DNA of 64,000 nt from Paenibacillus selenitireducens (GCF_002021565.1 NZ_MSZX01000012.1:161656-225655); one strand, 5' to 3'; counted from the stretch's first letter, positions 10,609-19,737 are shown. The notes: generated from the sequence alone by a model not told the origin. Program-made: numbers and translations.

Positions 10609-10624
10609 GTCATTCGGTCAATGA
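10609..10624. promoter_or_regulatory. Candidate TetR operator upstream of the YhgE-family gene
   Basis: On the minus strand CATTGACCGAATGACA matches CAATGACCAACTGACC upstream of the tetR gene in 13 of 16 positions. The double TGAC(C) arrangement is typical of TetR-family sites. It lies about 60 bases upstream of the YhgE start. Confidence 0.55.
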
Positions 10625-10629
10625 ACTTG

Positions 10630-10659
10630 AAAATAAAAACGTCATCCCATCATGACGTT
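10630..10659 (-). terminator. Terminator of the tetR gene
   Basis: Perfect stem AACGTCAT/ATGACGTT (10638-10645 with 10652-10659), followed on the minus strand by TTTTTATTTTC. It separates tetR transcription from the downstream YhgE gene. Confidence 0.8.
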
Positions 10660-10757
10660 ATATGGACCTCACGAATGTATACGCTACAAGATTAGCGTTC
10701 TGTTGTAACCACGATGTCGCTCTATTATAGAAGGAATACGTTTTTTTAGATTATTTT

Positions 10758-11336
10758 TTATTTATGAAATGCTAAACCTTCTATTAAATATAATCGGAAG
10801 TTCTGCTTAATCGCTTCCTTATCGAGCGGCTCATTCAACTTACGCCAATCCGCAGTCAGCGCCACATATAACTTCAACATGATGAACGCGGTAACCTGTG
10901 GATCACATCGTTTGAGCTCCTGCCTCTCAATGCCTATTTGCACTTGTTGTTCGATGTAATTCAACAACATCGATTCAATCTTGTTCAAACCTTCCTTCGC
11001 CATCTGAGTTCCGAAATCCCGAACCTCATGAGACAATTGAATGACCAGCTCATGCTGACTGCGATAATCCAGCACACCGTCCAATACACGATACAAATTA
11101 TCGAAAAAAGGCTTATCCTCTTGAATCGCACCATCTGCAATTCGCTTCATCTCCAGCATGACTTGCTGTAGAATCTCATCGAACAACTCTTCTTTATTCG
11201 CAAAAAACGTATAAATGGTGCCTTTGCCGACATTCGCAATTTTTGCTATCTGATCCATCGTCGTGGCTTTGTATCCGAATAGCGCAAAAGATTTCGCAGC
11301 CGCCTCAACAACCTGTTTCCTACGATCAATGATCAA
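10758..11336 (-). CDS. TetR/AcrR-family regulator (YhgD-like)
   Basis: 192 residues with an N-terminal TetR HTH: EAAAKSFALFGYKATTMDQIAKIANVGKGTIYTFFANKEELF (described here by its ends, about residues 11-52). The C-terminal ligand domain is unassigned. Start is TTG at 11336 behind AAGGGAG. Located directly upstream of the YhgE/Pip gene, as yhgD is next to yhgE in Bacillus, so it probably represses that gene and itself through the shared TGACC-N3-TGAC sites. Confidence 0.88.
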   Translation of the reverse strand: MIIDRRKQVVEAAAKSFALFGYKATTMDQIAKIANVGKGTIYTFFANKEELFDEILQQVMLEMKRIADGAIQEDKPFFDNLYRVLDGVLDYRSQHELVIQLSHEVRDFGTQMAKEGLNKIESMLLNYIEQQVQIGIERQELKRCDPQVTAFIMLKLYVALTADWRKLNEPLDKEAIKQNFRLYLIEGLAFHK

Positions 11337-11389
11337 CGTACAAACACTCCCTTCTTTCGTGTATAATATAAATCAACGAGCATTCTTTC

Positions 11390-11423
11390 TGACCGGAATT
11401 TGAATCTGGTCAGTTGGTCATTG
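11390..11423. promoter_or_regulatory. Candidate TetR operator upstream of tetR
   Basis: Plus strand TGGTCAGTTGGTCATTG (11407-11423) is the partner of the site at 10609-10624. A further TGACC at 11390-11394 forms an inverted pair with GGTCA at 11408-11412. Confidence 0.5.
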
Positions 11424-11609
11424 ATTACTTTATCACGTTTCCCATCGAATGGCAAGGTTTATTCGCCCTGTCATGAAACTTTTTCAAGGATTTTCACGAT
11501 CAGGAACGCCTAAATTGACATTTTTTTATAATTCATACTGTTTTTAATAGATTGCTCTATTCATCGAAGCCATCCTTCGATACAATGGAGTTTAGAAGTA
11601 GGTGAAAAC

Positions 11610-12734
11610 ATGCGAAAAAAACAAGTCCTTCTCCTGTCCGAAGCATTTGGTACAGGCCATACCCAAGCTGCATACGCTTTGGCGGTGGGCATGAAGCAAT
11701 TGTCACCCCAAGTGCAGACTCGGGTCATAGAACTCGGTAAATTTCTAAATCCAACGGTTGGCCCACTAATCATTTCCGCCTATCGGAAAACCGTGAGTAC
11801 AAAGCCTGAATTGGTCGGTAGACTCTACCGTAATAAATATAAAAAACCATTAAATCGGATTACGCAGCTTGCATTGCATCGTATCTTTTATGCGCAGGCG
11901 GCGAATGTGATCCGACAATTAAAACCCGATATGATCGTATGTACGCATCCATTCCCGAGCATCGTCATTTCTCGGCTAAAGCGTCTTGGACTGGACATCC
12001 CTTTGTTCACCCTAATTACGGATTATGATGCCCACGGGACTTGGATTAATCCGGAAGTGAACAAATTTCTCGTCTCTACCCCGCGAGTGAAAGAGCTGCT
12101 GCTCTCGCGCGGCATTCATGAGAGCCGAATCGAGGTCACAGGCATTCCGGTGCATCCGAATTTCTGGATTCCACATCAACGTGATGAGCTGCGCGTAGAA
12201 TTTGGTCTCAAGCCCCTGCCAACCGTCATGGTGATGGGTGGCGGCTGGGGGCTTGTTTTTGATGAAGATCTTCTAACCTATATGACAACCTGGCGTGATC
12301 AAGTCCAATTCATCTTCTGTATGGGCAGCAATCAGAAAATGATCCAGAAAATGAAGGCAAATCCTAAGTATCAGCATCCGAATATCCACATCCTCGGGTA
12401 CACGCATGAAATACACAAACTAATGGATGTATCGGATCTCTTAATCTCGAAGCCCGGCGGCATGACTTGCACCGAGGGTCTCGTCAAAAGGATCCCGATG
12501 CTGTTCTACGATCCGATTCCTGGGCAAGAGGAAGAGAACTGCGAATACTTCGTTCAACACGGACATGCCGAAATGCTGGAATCGCATGCGACGCTTGAGA
12601 AATGGTTCAATCGATTAGTCGTTGATTATGAGACGGTAACGAGTCGACGCATTCAACAAATGAATCAAGTATCCGCATCGTCTTACGAGCATCCAGCACA
12701 CTGTTCCCACGCTGTATTGGATCTATTACGTTAA
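11610..12734 (+). CDS. MGDG synthase/UgtP-type diacylglycerol glycosyltransferase
   Basis: 374 residues. The N-terminal domain begins KKQVLLLSEAFGTGHTQAAYALAVG, the GT28 MGDG-synthase motif (S-x-x-x-G-x-G-H). The middle has THPFPS and DYDAHGTWI, and the C-terminal GT-B half has MGGGWGL and SKPGGMTCTE, the nucleotide-sugar binding part. Such enzymes add glucose or galactose from UDP-sugar to diacylglycerol, making glycolipids or lipoteichoic acid anchors. Which sugar and how many are added cannot be told. AGGTG precedes the ATG. Single-gene unit with its own terminator. Confidence 0.88.
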   Translation: MRKKQVLLLSEAFGTGHTQAAYALAVGMKQLSPQVQTRVIELGKFLNPTVGPLIISAYRKTVSTKPELVGRLYRNKYKKPLNRITQLALHRIFYAQAANVIRQLKPDMIVCTHPFPSIVISRLKRLGLDIPLFTLITDYDAHGTWINPEVNKFLVSTPRVKELLLSRGIHESRIEVTGIPVHPNFWIPHQRDELRVEFGLKPLPTVMVMGGGWGLVFDEDLLTYMTTWRDQVQFIFCMGSNQKMIQKMKANPKYQHPNIHILGYTHEIHKLMDVSDLLISKPGGMTCTEGLVKRIPMLFYDPIPGQEEENCEYFVQHGHAEMLESHATLEKWFNRLVVDYETVTSRRIQQMNQVSASSYEHPAHCSHAVLDLLR

Positions 12735-12763
12735 AACCCCCGACCTTAGGTCAGGGGTTTTAT
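12734..12763 (+). terminator. Terminator of the glycosyltransferase gene
   Basis: AAAACCCC-CGACC pairs with GGTC-AGGGGTTTT, followed by ATTCT. Starts at the stop codon. Confidence 0.88.
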
Positions 12764-12910
12764 TCTCTTATTCTATTTATTTTGGAGTCCTACAGGTTAC
12801 AGAAAAAAGCGCAAAAAAAATGACGAAACCTTCATCATCCAAACTGGATTTCCAGTATGAAAAATAAAGACTTTGTCACGCCTGTTGATTATCCAATAAA
12901 ATACAACTGA

Positions 12911-13660
12911 TTACATCAAATCCAACATCGGCAGCTCGTTCAAAGCCAGCGCCGTCTCCTCTTGCATCTGCTGACCATTGGCACGAACCAATGTGTAAAA
13001 TTCGTAGTCACAGATGACTGTATAGTCATCGTCCATGACCCCGGGATAGGCGCGGTTTACCGAGTAAACCTGGCTCCGGTAGGCCTGTAAAGCCTTCCCC
13101 TTGTGCTGACGAAAGTCACGGATATCGACTCTTGCCGAAATCGGGCACGTATGTTTCGGCCCCGAATCCTGGCAATGGTCGTAGTAATGGGGAATCGAGG
13201 TAAAATATAATGATGGCTGCTGCCCCTCCGGATAATGCGCTTCTGCCAGTACGACCGCCTTAACCACAGCTGCGGAAATCGCAATGTGATCGGGATGTCC
13301 GGTAACTCCGTCCGGTGGAAACGTAAGGATGACATCCGGCTTCAGCTCCAAAATGGTCGATTGAATTCGATGGGCCAGCGTTTCCAAATCGAGTGAATTT
13401 AGTTCGCCATCCGGATAACGGTATAGAATGAGATCGGCAATACCAAGTACGGAGCATGCGCCCCGCAGCTCCTGCTCCCGAAATCGGGCCAATTCTTCGC
13501 GGGTAGCGAATTGAAATTCGCCTGACTTCCCCCTGCATCCCGATGTGGCGCACGCTAGAAAAACCTCGTGCCCCGCGCTGCTGAGCTTCGCGATCGTGCC
13601 CCCGGCTGCAAAGGATTCGTCGTCGGGATGGGCGAACACGAATAACCATCTTTTCTTCAT
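12911..13660 (-). CDS. Cytoplasmic PIG-L/LmbE-family deacetylase
   Basis: 249 residues without signal peptide. The zinc motif AHPDDE is at residues 10-15 and a second motif GHPDHI at about 120-125. Family enzymes remove acetyl from GlcNAc conjugates (BshB, MshB, PIG-L). It resembles BshB2-type proteins, but the genes around it are not bacillithiol genes, so a bacillithiol role is not assumed. It is the last gene of the nine-gene minus-strand cluster, 39 bases after the sugar-kinase stop. It may deacetylate the imported product inside the cell, complementing the secreted PIG-L protein encoded upstream. Confidence 0.88.
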   Translation of the reverse strand: MKKRWLFVFAHPDDESFAAGGTIAKLSSAGHEVFLACATSGCRGKSGEFQFATREELARFREQELRGACSVLGIADLILYRYPDGELNSLDLETLAHRIQSTILELKPDVILTFPPDGVTGHPDHIAISAAVVKAVVLAEAHYPEGQQPSLYFTSIPHYYDHCQDSGPKHTCPISARVDIRDFRQHKGKALQAYRSQVYSVNRAYPGVMDDDYTVICDYEFYTLVRANGQQMQEETALALNELPMLDLM

Positions 13661-13699
13661 TTCCCTTCAGCCCCCCTGCTGTTCGTATCATACTAAACT

Positions 13700-14680
13700 T
13701 TAGTAGATTCCTTCCAAATAAGATAGTCCCAGTACCGTTACACCATAAATCGGCTCCTTCCGAGCCTTGTCCCATTGAACCTGCGGAGTGTACGCTTTAA
13801 TCTTGTGCATTAACATATCCCGAATGTATGCTTCGTGCTGCAGAACGCCGCCCTGTAGTATCATTGTAAATGGTTTATTATGGAAAGACAAGCAGCGTAT
13901 AACCGCTGTGACAGCAATAAATAGCTCGTGAGCGGCCCCCTCCAGAATTTGCTGTGCTTCCTTGTCTCCGTCAGAGGCTGCTTGGCCAACCACACGGGAG
14001 AGCGCACTTACTTTCTCGACGGAATACTCGGGGCCATACACCCAGTTGAACAAATCCTCTTCATTTTCCATGCCCAAATGCGGGAGCACCCATTCACCGA
14101 GCCGGGTACCCTCATTCCGCCCGTCATAGGCCTTGAGAATTGCCATCACCGCCTGCTTGCCGATCCAATGGCCGCTGCCTTCGTCTCCGACCCGATGGCC
14201 CCAGCCTCCGGCTCTGGCCGTCTTCCCCTGATCGTTGATCCCGAATATGATCGAACCTGTTCCAGCGATGGCCAGAATCCCCGGCTGGCCGCATGTTGCG
14301 CCAAGCAATGCAGCGTAGCCGTCATTTTCCACGATTAGATGGTTAACTTGGATCGGCAGTTGCTTCAGTACTTCTTGTACCAATCCGGTAATAATGCGAC
14401 GATCGAATTCTGTATCCAATCCCGCAAGGGCGAACACGGCGCATTCTACCTCGATTTCTACAGGCGGCACGCCGCCCCCGTCCCTTGGATACAAGTTCGC
14501 GATCGCTTCTTCAATCCCTAACACCAATTCGTGGATTACTCCATCTTTCCCAATACTTTGATAATTGGACGAACCGCCTTTTCCTTGTCCGAGTATATTC
14601 CCCTGCCTGTCTGCAAAGACGGCAAGGCACTTGGTCCCCCCGCCGTCGATAGCAAGCAGAGGGATGGTGCGCTTATCCAT
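13700..14680 (-). CDS. BadF/BcrA-type N-acetylglucosamine kinase-like protein
   Basis: 326 residues from the ATG at 14680. This start is preferred over an in-frame GTG at 14695 because the stop of the lyase gene and this ATG overlap as TGATG and GGAG lies about 8 bases upstream; the GTG would sit inside that site. ASKHA fold: phosphate-1 loop LLAIDGGGTKCLAVF, IAGTGSI, and WGHRVGDEGSGHWIGKQA, a stretch characteristic of GlcNAc/MurNAc kinases. Likely phosphorylates an amino sugar released by the neighbouring enzymes. Substrate unproven. Confidence 0.85.
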   Translation of the reverse strand: MDKRTIPLLAIDGGGTKCLAVFADRQGNILGQGKGGSSNYQSIGKDGVIHELVLGIEEAIANLYPRDGGGVPPVEIEVECAVFALAGLDTEFDRRIITGLVQEVLKQLPIQVNHLIVENDGYAALLGATCGQPGILAIAGTGSIIFGINDQGKTARAGGWGHRVGDEGSGHWIGKQAVMAILKAYDGRNEGTRLGEWVLPHLGMENEEDLFNWVYGPEYSVEKVSALSRVVGQAASDGDKEAQQILEGAAHELFIAVTAVIRCLSFHNKPFTMILQGGVLQHEAYIRDMLMHKIKAYTPQVQWDKARKEPIYGVTVLGLSYLEGIY

Positions 14681-16188
14681 CAGGAAACACTCCACTCTAT
14701 GATGACCTGATCCAAATGCTGCAGTGCCTGCTCAATTTTACTTTGCGCTTGCCCTAGCCAATGAACATGTGTGTGATACTGGTTCATCCGAATATCGATC
14801 ATACGATTTATTTCCTTCGGGCTCGGCCCTCCCGGCAATGAGCGGATCTCTACAAAATGCACGGGGTCGAGTGCCTCACGCAGCGTCTCCTCGCTAAGAG
14901 AGGTATCCCGTCCGATGTGGCGCCGTGCGCTTTCGTTGACGATAGACAGCGTAATCTCGTTGGCCGCTAGACCTTGCGCCAAGGACAACGTCACCACATC
15001 GCTAACGATATGATGGGCTTTTCTAAACGACAAGCCGTCCGTTCGGACAAGCGTGTCCGCCAGCTCGGTCACCGTGGCGAAGCTTCCTTTCGTTCGCTCG
15101 CGAAGCACCTCTTTATTCACTTCCATCGTACCGATGATAGCGGCGAACAAACGGTACATTTTGTCCATAATGTCAAGGCTTCTCCACGCATAAGGCTGCA
15201 TATCGTCCTCGGTGTCTACGATGTCCCCGAACGGCGTATTGTGAATCATCGACAGCACCGTGTTCGTATTGCCTACGCAGCTCGATAACAAAGCTCGCAT
15301 ATGCTCGAACGAGACGGGATTGCGTTTTTGCGGCATGATCGAACTGATCTGCACATACGGGGCTGCCACCTTTAACGCTCCGAATTCCTGTGTGCACCAC
15401 AGCAGCATATCTTGAACGACCCGGCCCAAATTGATCGCTGCCAGCTGTACGGACGTTGCCACTTCGCCCAAATAATCGGCCCCACCGATCGCATCATACG
15501 AATTGTCGATAAGCTCGTCGAAGGCGAGCAGCTCCATCATTTGTTCTCGGCTGATCGCAAAACCCGATGTCGTGAGTGCAGCTGCTCCCATACTGCTCCG
15601 GTTGCAGTTCGTGAAGGATGCCATAATCCGGCGAATATCCCGGTTGAGCGAATCGACAACGGCCATAAAATAATGCGCAAGCGTCGTCGGCTGAGCCTGC
15701 TGCGTATGGGTGTAGCCGATCATGAGCGTATCCGTGTGGTCTTTGGCGAACAGCAGCAGCTGCTCATTGAGCTTTAGCGCAGAATTCAGTGTCACCATCA
15801 GCTTATCCCGCAGAACCATCCGGTAAATGGAAATGCCCATGTCGTTGCGGCTCCGCGCCAGATGCAAATTGCCGGCGATATCGCCCGCATGCTCCAGCAT
15901 TTGATGCTCTACCTGAAAAAACAAGTCCTCGAATTGCCCTGTATAGCTGGCTTGACGGAGCTCTTCTGGGTCGATCGAGCGGATCGCTTTAGCGATCTGC
16001 TTCGCTTCATCGGTTGAAACCAATTGCTGCTTCTCCAGCATGATCAGATGAGCCTTGTTGATCGCCATCATGGGACCCAGCAATTGGGTCTTGGCTTCGT
16101 TAAATGCTGGTTCCAACACAACCTCTGTATAAGTTTTGCCGGGAAATGCGGCTCCTTCGGTCTCCAACCATTGTTCACGATATCCCAT
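14680..16188 (-). CDS. Argininosuccinate-lyase-like enzyme, probably catabolic
   Basis: 502 residues of the aspartase/fumarase superfamily, longer than typical ArgH (about 460). Visible motifs: NLHLARSRND (substrate loop), GYTHTQQAQPTTLAH with the conserved TH, and SSIMPQKRNPVSFEH, the superfamily signature with the catalytic serine loop. No argG or arginine genes are nearby. Family enzymes reversibly split fumarate from N-substituted aspartates; related aminopolycarboxylate lyases such as EDDS lyase use the same fold. Because the cluster holds an importer and deacetylases, a C-N lyase acting on an N-succinyl-type substrate is more likely than arginine synthesis. Four bases separate it from the creatininase gene. 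Confidence 0.82.
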   Translation of the reverse strand: MGYREQWLETEGAAFPGKTYTEVVLEPAFNEAKTQLLGPMMAINKAHLIMLEKQQLVSTDEAKQIAKAIRSIDPEELRQASYTGQFEDLFFQVEHQMLEHAGDIAGNLHLARSRNDMGISIYRMVLRDKLMVTLNSALKLNEQLLLFAKDHTDTLMIGYTHTQQAQPTTLAHYFMAVVDSLNRDIRRIMASFTNCNRSSMGAAALTTSGFAISREQMMELLAFDELIDNSYDAIGGADYLGEVATSVQLAAINLGRVVQDMLLWCTQEFGALKVAAPYVQISSIMPQKRNPVSFEHMRALLSSCVGNTNTVLSMIHNTPFGDIVDTEDDMQPYAWRSLDIMDKMYRLFAAIIGTMEVNKEVLRERTKGSFATVTELADTLVRTDGLSFRKAHHIVSDVVTLSLAQGLAANEITLSIVNESARRHIGRDTSLSEETLREALDPVHFVEIRSLPGGPSPKEINRMIDIRMNQYHTHVHWLGQAQSKIEQALQHLDQVIIEWSVS

Positions 16189-16192
16189 AGCG

Positions 16193-16957
16193 TTATTTAG
16201 CCTCCCTGTTCGTTTTTGTTCTCATATAGAGCCATTCTTTGATCAACAAGTTCATATTGCGGCTTGCTTCTTCTACGATTCTCTCGCCCGCTTCCAAGGA
16301 GCACTGCTGAATATGTCCTGTGTAGCCGTCCCAGCCTTGAGGGGTTCCTTCCACCAATACATAAGGCAAAGAAGATAAAGGAGGACATGAATCTAATTCC
16401 AAGTCCGATTCCTGTACAGTTACCATTTCCGGGCGAAACGCCTTCACGGCGGACATTTCATACGGACCGCCATGTCCTCTTCCTGCCGTCCCATGGAACA
16501 GTCCTAACCGCTGCGTAAAATCGACGCTCGCCATCTGCCACCAGTTGATGAGAAGAAAGCTGGCATCGGGATAGGTGCCGGTCACCGACTCGGCGACGGT
16601 TCGGGAAGGACCCATATTGGCGTCATGGGCGTTCAGCAGCACGATATTGCGGATGCCGAGCCGACAGATACCTTCGACAACATCGGTGAGATAGTCGATA
16701 AAAATCGAGGGACGTACCGAAATTGTTCCAGGATAATGTTGGGTTTTGCCCGGGCAAGCCGAGAACGGAACCGTTGGATAGATCAAAGGATGCAGAGCAT
16801 CGTCAATCCGCCTAGCGAAGCCCTCCGCTAAGATCGTATCGGTTCCGAGTGGGGAATGCGGACCATGGTATTCCACCGAGCCCAAAGGGACGACGGCGAA
16901 CTGCGCGCACTCCGTCACTTGACCGATCTCCCGTCCGTGAACTCCGATTACATTCAT
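16193..16957 (-). CDS. Creatininase-family amidohydrolase
   Basis: 254 residues. PLGSVEYHGPHSPLGTDT (about 24-41) holds the E-x-H and D metal ligands. RGHGGPYEMSAVKAF (about 159-173) is the second conserved block with the Glu ligand. The usual NGHGGN block is changed to NAHDAN (about 109-114), keeping the histidine, so substrate specificity may differ from creatininase. Family members cleave cyclic or linear amides, for example creatinine, formamidopyrimidines and the mycofactocin precursor. The gene sits between the secreted deacetylase and the lyase, so amide cleavage of the imported compound is a reasonable inference. AAGGAG precedes the ATG. Confidence 0.85.
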   Translation of the reverse strand: MNVIGVHGREIGQVTECAQFAVVPLGSVEYHGPHSPLGTDTILAEGFARRIDDALHPLIYPTVPFSACPGKTQHYPGTISVRPSIFIDYLTDVVEGICRLGIRNIVLLNAHDANMGPSRTVAESVTGTYPDASFLLINWWQMASVDFTQRLGLFHGTAGRGHGGPYEMSAVKAFRPEMVTVQESDLELDSCPPLSSLPYVLVEGTPQGWDGYTGHIQQCSLEAGERIVEEASRNMNLLIKEWLYMRTKTNREAK

Positions 16958-16992
16958 ATACTCCTTGTACCTCCGCTTCTCCCTTCGTATAG

Positions 16993-17014
16993 GGGGGCTC
17001 TCGAAGGAGCCCCC
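16993..17014. other. Strong hairpin between secreted PIG-L gene and creatininase gene
   Basis: GGGGGCTC-TCGAAG-GAGCCCCC forms an 8-bp perfect stem without a following T run. It may be a processing site or attenuating stem that sets different levels for the extracellular and intracellular parts of the operon. Confidence 0.5.
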
Positions 17015-17078
17015 ACTACCGATGTTGTGTTGCTAAGCTATCTTACATAACAAAAAGGTCGGTTTTCACAAGCGGACT

Positions 17079-19622
17079 TTACTGATGTTGACTGATCATA
17101 TTGACAAACATGCGTATGGAGCCCGGAACCAAGGACGGAATCTCGCGATACCAGACCAAAGAACTGTAAGTATATACCCCTTTGCCATAATGCGCCGTCA
17201 GGAATGTACCCGTAAATTCCTTCTCGCCCGGGTCACCGTTCGAGATGAGCTCCGTATACTCCTTGCCCCATTCCGACGGATTGTAAGCAGAGCGGTCTTG
17301 AATCCAATTGTTCCAATCCTGATCCGTAATCTTGTTCGGAGCATTGAACATCGGATGATCCGGAGCCAACATCGTCACCTTGGAATTCTCGTCCGTTACG
17401 CGCCACTCAATGAGCGGTGATCCGATTGTGATCGGGTACGGAGCAAGCTCTGGCGACCATTTGTCTTCCGGCTTATGATATTGAACGACGAGGTTGCCGC
17501 CATCCTTAACATAGTTCAATAAACGTTGATTGCTCGGAATCAATTCTGGACGGAACGCATACGCACGAATTCCAAGCACGATTGTGTCATATTGAGAAAG
17601 ATCCCCGTATTGGATGTCCTTCGCTTCCAGCTTTACGACATCGACGCCTACTTGACTCAAATATTGATCGATGTTGTCAAAGCCGCTGGATACATAGCCT
17701 ACCTTCAATTTGTCCGGAACCTTCAGGTCGAAGGCTTGGATTTTGAGCTCAGCCGGTTGTACCATGTACGTCTTTCCGATATGCGGATATTCGATGATTT
17801 GCGCACCCTGTGTGCTTTGGATATTACCGTTTTTCGCGACAGCCGTTACGGTAAATTTACCAGGTACAACGTTCGAAGCAGCTTTGACCGTGAACGCGAC
17901 GGACTTCGTTTCGCCTTTAGCGGCAAAGTTCAATTCTTCCACTGTCGGCTCGGCCGTCCAGCCTTCCGGCACGTTCAGCGACACCGAAGCTTTGGAAGCG
18001 CCCGGTGTATAGTTGCGCACCGTAACCTTCACTGGAATCGGATCTCCCGGCTTGAGCGTATTCAAAATCGTTGCGCTCGGGCTAAGCGACATCGAGTATG
18101 GTGGCAGCACCGCCACGGCATTTTGCGGAATAACGTTCAGTGTGGTTGCCGTATTGAACGCCTGGTATTCAACCTTCGCGTTGAATACCGAAGGATCGTA
18201 AGGCTTAAACAGTGACGCATCCGCAGGAACCGTCACCTCGAAGGTAGCCGATGCCGTCTCGTTGTAGCCGATTTGATCGAACGTGTTCGCTCCGGCTGGT
18301 GTTGCCGTCCAGCCTGCAGGCACGTTCAAGCTCAGCTTGATTTTGTTCAACTTCGTGGAACCGCCATTGAAGGCCGATACGACGACCTTCGTCGTCTGAC
18401 CAGCGACGAGCTCGCTTGCAGCCGGCTTGACCTTTGCCACAACAGACGCCGATTCCATGCTTGCTTTGTTCAACTGCTCTTCTTTGACATGAAGTCGGTG
18501 AAGCAGATCCTCCTTGGTCGCCGCCTCCAAGCTGGATGCTTTGACGTCGGCCACCGCCGTTTGTACATCTGCTTTCATTTCATGAACTTTCTTTAACACT
18601 TTGGCAAAGCTCGGGTAAGCAACAACAACTTCGTCCGCATCCTTTTGCAAGGAGCGCAGGTCTTTGACAACCTTGTTGTCTTTGCCCTTCGCATCGATAT
18701 CTTTAGCCAAATCCTCGAAGGTGAAGGCGATTCCGTCGAAGAAGTCGTTCTCTTTCTCCTTCGATTTCACCGTGCTCAAATCAAGCTTGTAGTAATTGTC
18801 CCCTTGTACAGGGCCCTCGTCATACACCTTCCCCATACCCTGGCTCTTGTGCATGAATCGGGATTCTTCCCCGAGCTGAAGATAAGACGCCCCATAGATT
18901 TCATTGTATTCCCCTGTCGGCGCGCTCACGGTATAATCCTTGGAATTCGCAGGCAAATACAGCTTCTTGATCTGCCAAGGCTGGAGTCCTTTTTGGAGAT
19001 GCTCCGGGAAAATATCCGGATTCGCTGCATCTTTAAACGCCCGAACGGTAAGCACATTGATCGTCCGGTGATGTCCGTGGGTGGATTTTTCATTCAAGAA
19101 CGAAGGAATGATTACATCCGGACGTAGTTCGCGAATTTTCCGAATCAAACGTTCGTAAGCGACGGAGTCACCCCATTTCTCCAGCGTCTCCTCTACGCTC
19201 TTGGAAAACCCAAAATCGTAGATCGGATCGTCCAGCTGCTCGCCAAGCATTCCCAACGTCACATTCGTGATTTTGGACGCTTCCTGCAGCTCACGGGTAC
19301 GAATAATGCCAAGGGCTTGCCCTAGCTCACTTCCGATTTCATTCTGTCCCCCTTCCCCTCGAACAGCGATTACGCTGGAGGTGTTCACCCCTTTTCCCAA
19401 GGAAAGATACGCCAAGGTTGCGCTGTGTTCATCGTCCGGGTGAGCCCCCGTGTTCATCACACTGGCAATCGTCGTCAGCGGCTTAATTGATTTCCACAGA
19501 TCGACGACTCCCCGATCCGCATACGCAGGTTGAGCTTGCGTCGACAGCAGTACACTGCTTGCCAGAACTGTGCTCATGACAATGGAACAAAACTTTAAGG
19601 TCGACTTACCTTTGATCATCAT
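17079..19622 (-). CDS. Secreted PIG-L deacetylase with NEW3-like domains
   Basis: 847 residues from the ATG at 19622 behind AGGAGGGG (a TTG at 19625 is also in frame). Signal peptide with hydrophobic core FCSIVMSTVLASSVLLS and cleavage region near AYADRG. PIG-L domain at about 45-300 with TGAHPDDEH and THGHHR. Helical linker at about 320-400, then two Ig-like NEW3 units at about 405-510 and 515-620 with LNVPAGWTATP and LNVPEGWTAEP. The C-terminal 200 residues (YDTIVLGIRAYAF, NYVKDGGNLVVQY) resemble a GATase1/ThuA-like domain. Probably deacetylates an extracellular GlcNAc-containing conjugate or polymer before import by the transporter encoded upstream. Confidence 0.85.
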   Translation of the reverse strand: MMIKGKSTLKFCSIVMSTVLASSVLLSTQAQPAYADRGVVDLWKSIKPLTTIASVMNTGAHPDDEHSATLAYLSLGKGVNTSSVIAVRGEGGQNEIGSELGQALGIIRTRELQEASKITNVTLGMLGEQLDDPIYDFGFSKSVEETLEKWGDSVAYERLIRKIRELRPDVIIPSFLNEKSTHGHHRTINVLTVRAFKDAANPDIFPEHLQKGLQPWQIKKLYLPANSKDYTVSAPTGEYNEIYGASYLQLGEESRFMHKSQGMGKVYDEGPVQGDNYYKLDLSTVKSKEKENDFFDGIAFTFEDLAKDIDAKGKDNKVVKDLRSLQKDADEVVVAYPSFAKVLKKVHEMKADVQTAVADVKASSLEAATKEDLLHRLHVKEEQLNKASMESASVVAKVKPAASELVAGQTTKVVVSAFNGGSTKLNKIKLSLNVPAGWTATPAGANTFDQIGYNETASATFEVTVPADASLFKPYDPSVFNAKVEYQAFNTATTLNVIPQNAVAVLPPYSMSLSPSATILNTLKPGDPIPVKVTVRNYTPGASKASVSLNVPEGWTAEPTVEELNFAAKGETKSVAFTVKAASNVVPGKFTVTAVAKNGNIQSTQGAQIIEYPHIGKTYMVQPAELKIQAFDLKVPDKLKVGYVSSGFDNIDQYLSQVGVDVVKLEAKDIQYGDLSQYDTIVLGIRAYAFRPELIPSNQRLLNYVKDGGNLVVQYHKPEDKWSPELAPYPITIGSPLIEWRVTDENSKVTMLAPDHPMFNAPNKITDQDWNNWIQDRSAYNPSEWGKEYTELISNGDPGEKEFTGTFLTAHYGKGVYTYSSLVWYREIPSLVPGSIRMFVNMISQHQ

Positions 19623-19737
19623 CAAACCCCTCCTATATTGGTGGTGGAATGTTCCTTCAGCCGGAAATGGCCATTTTCCCGCTGTATATCATAACGTGGT
19701 CGTGAACCCCTAGGTGTTCCCACGTAATGACCATGGA

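Noticed and set aside
12911..13660. bshB (bacillithiol synthesis) assignment
   Set aside because: PIG-L motifs fit, but the gene is the end of a transporter/catabolic cluster and no bshA or bshC is near.
14680..16188. argH (arginine biosynthesis) assignment
   Set aside because: No argG or other arginine gene adjacent; context and length point to another substrate.
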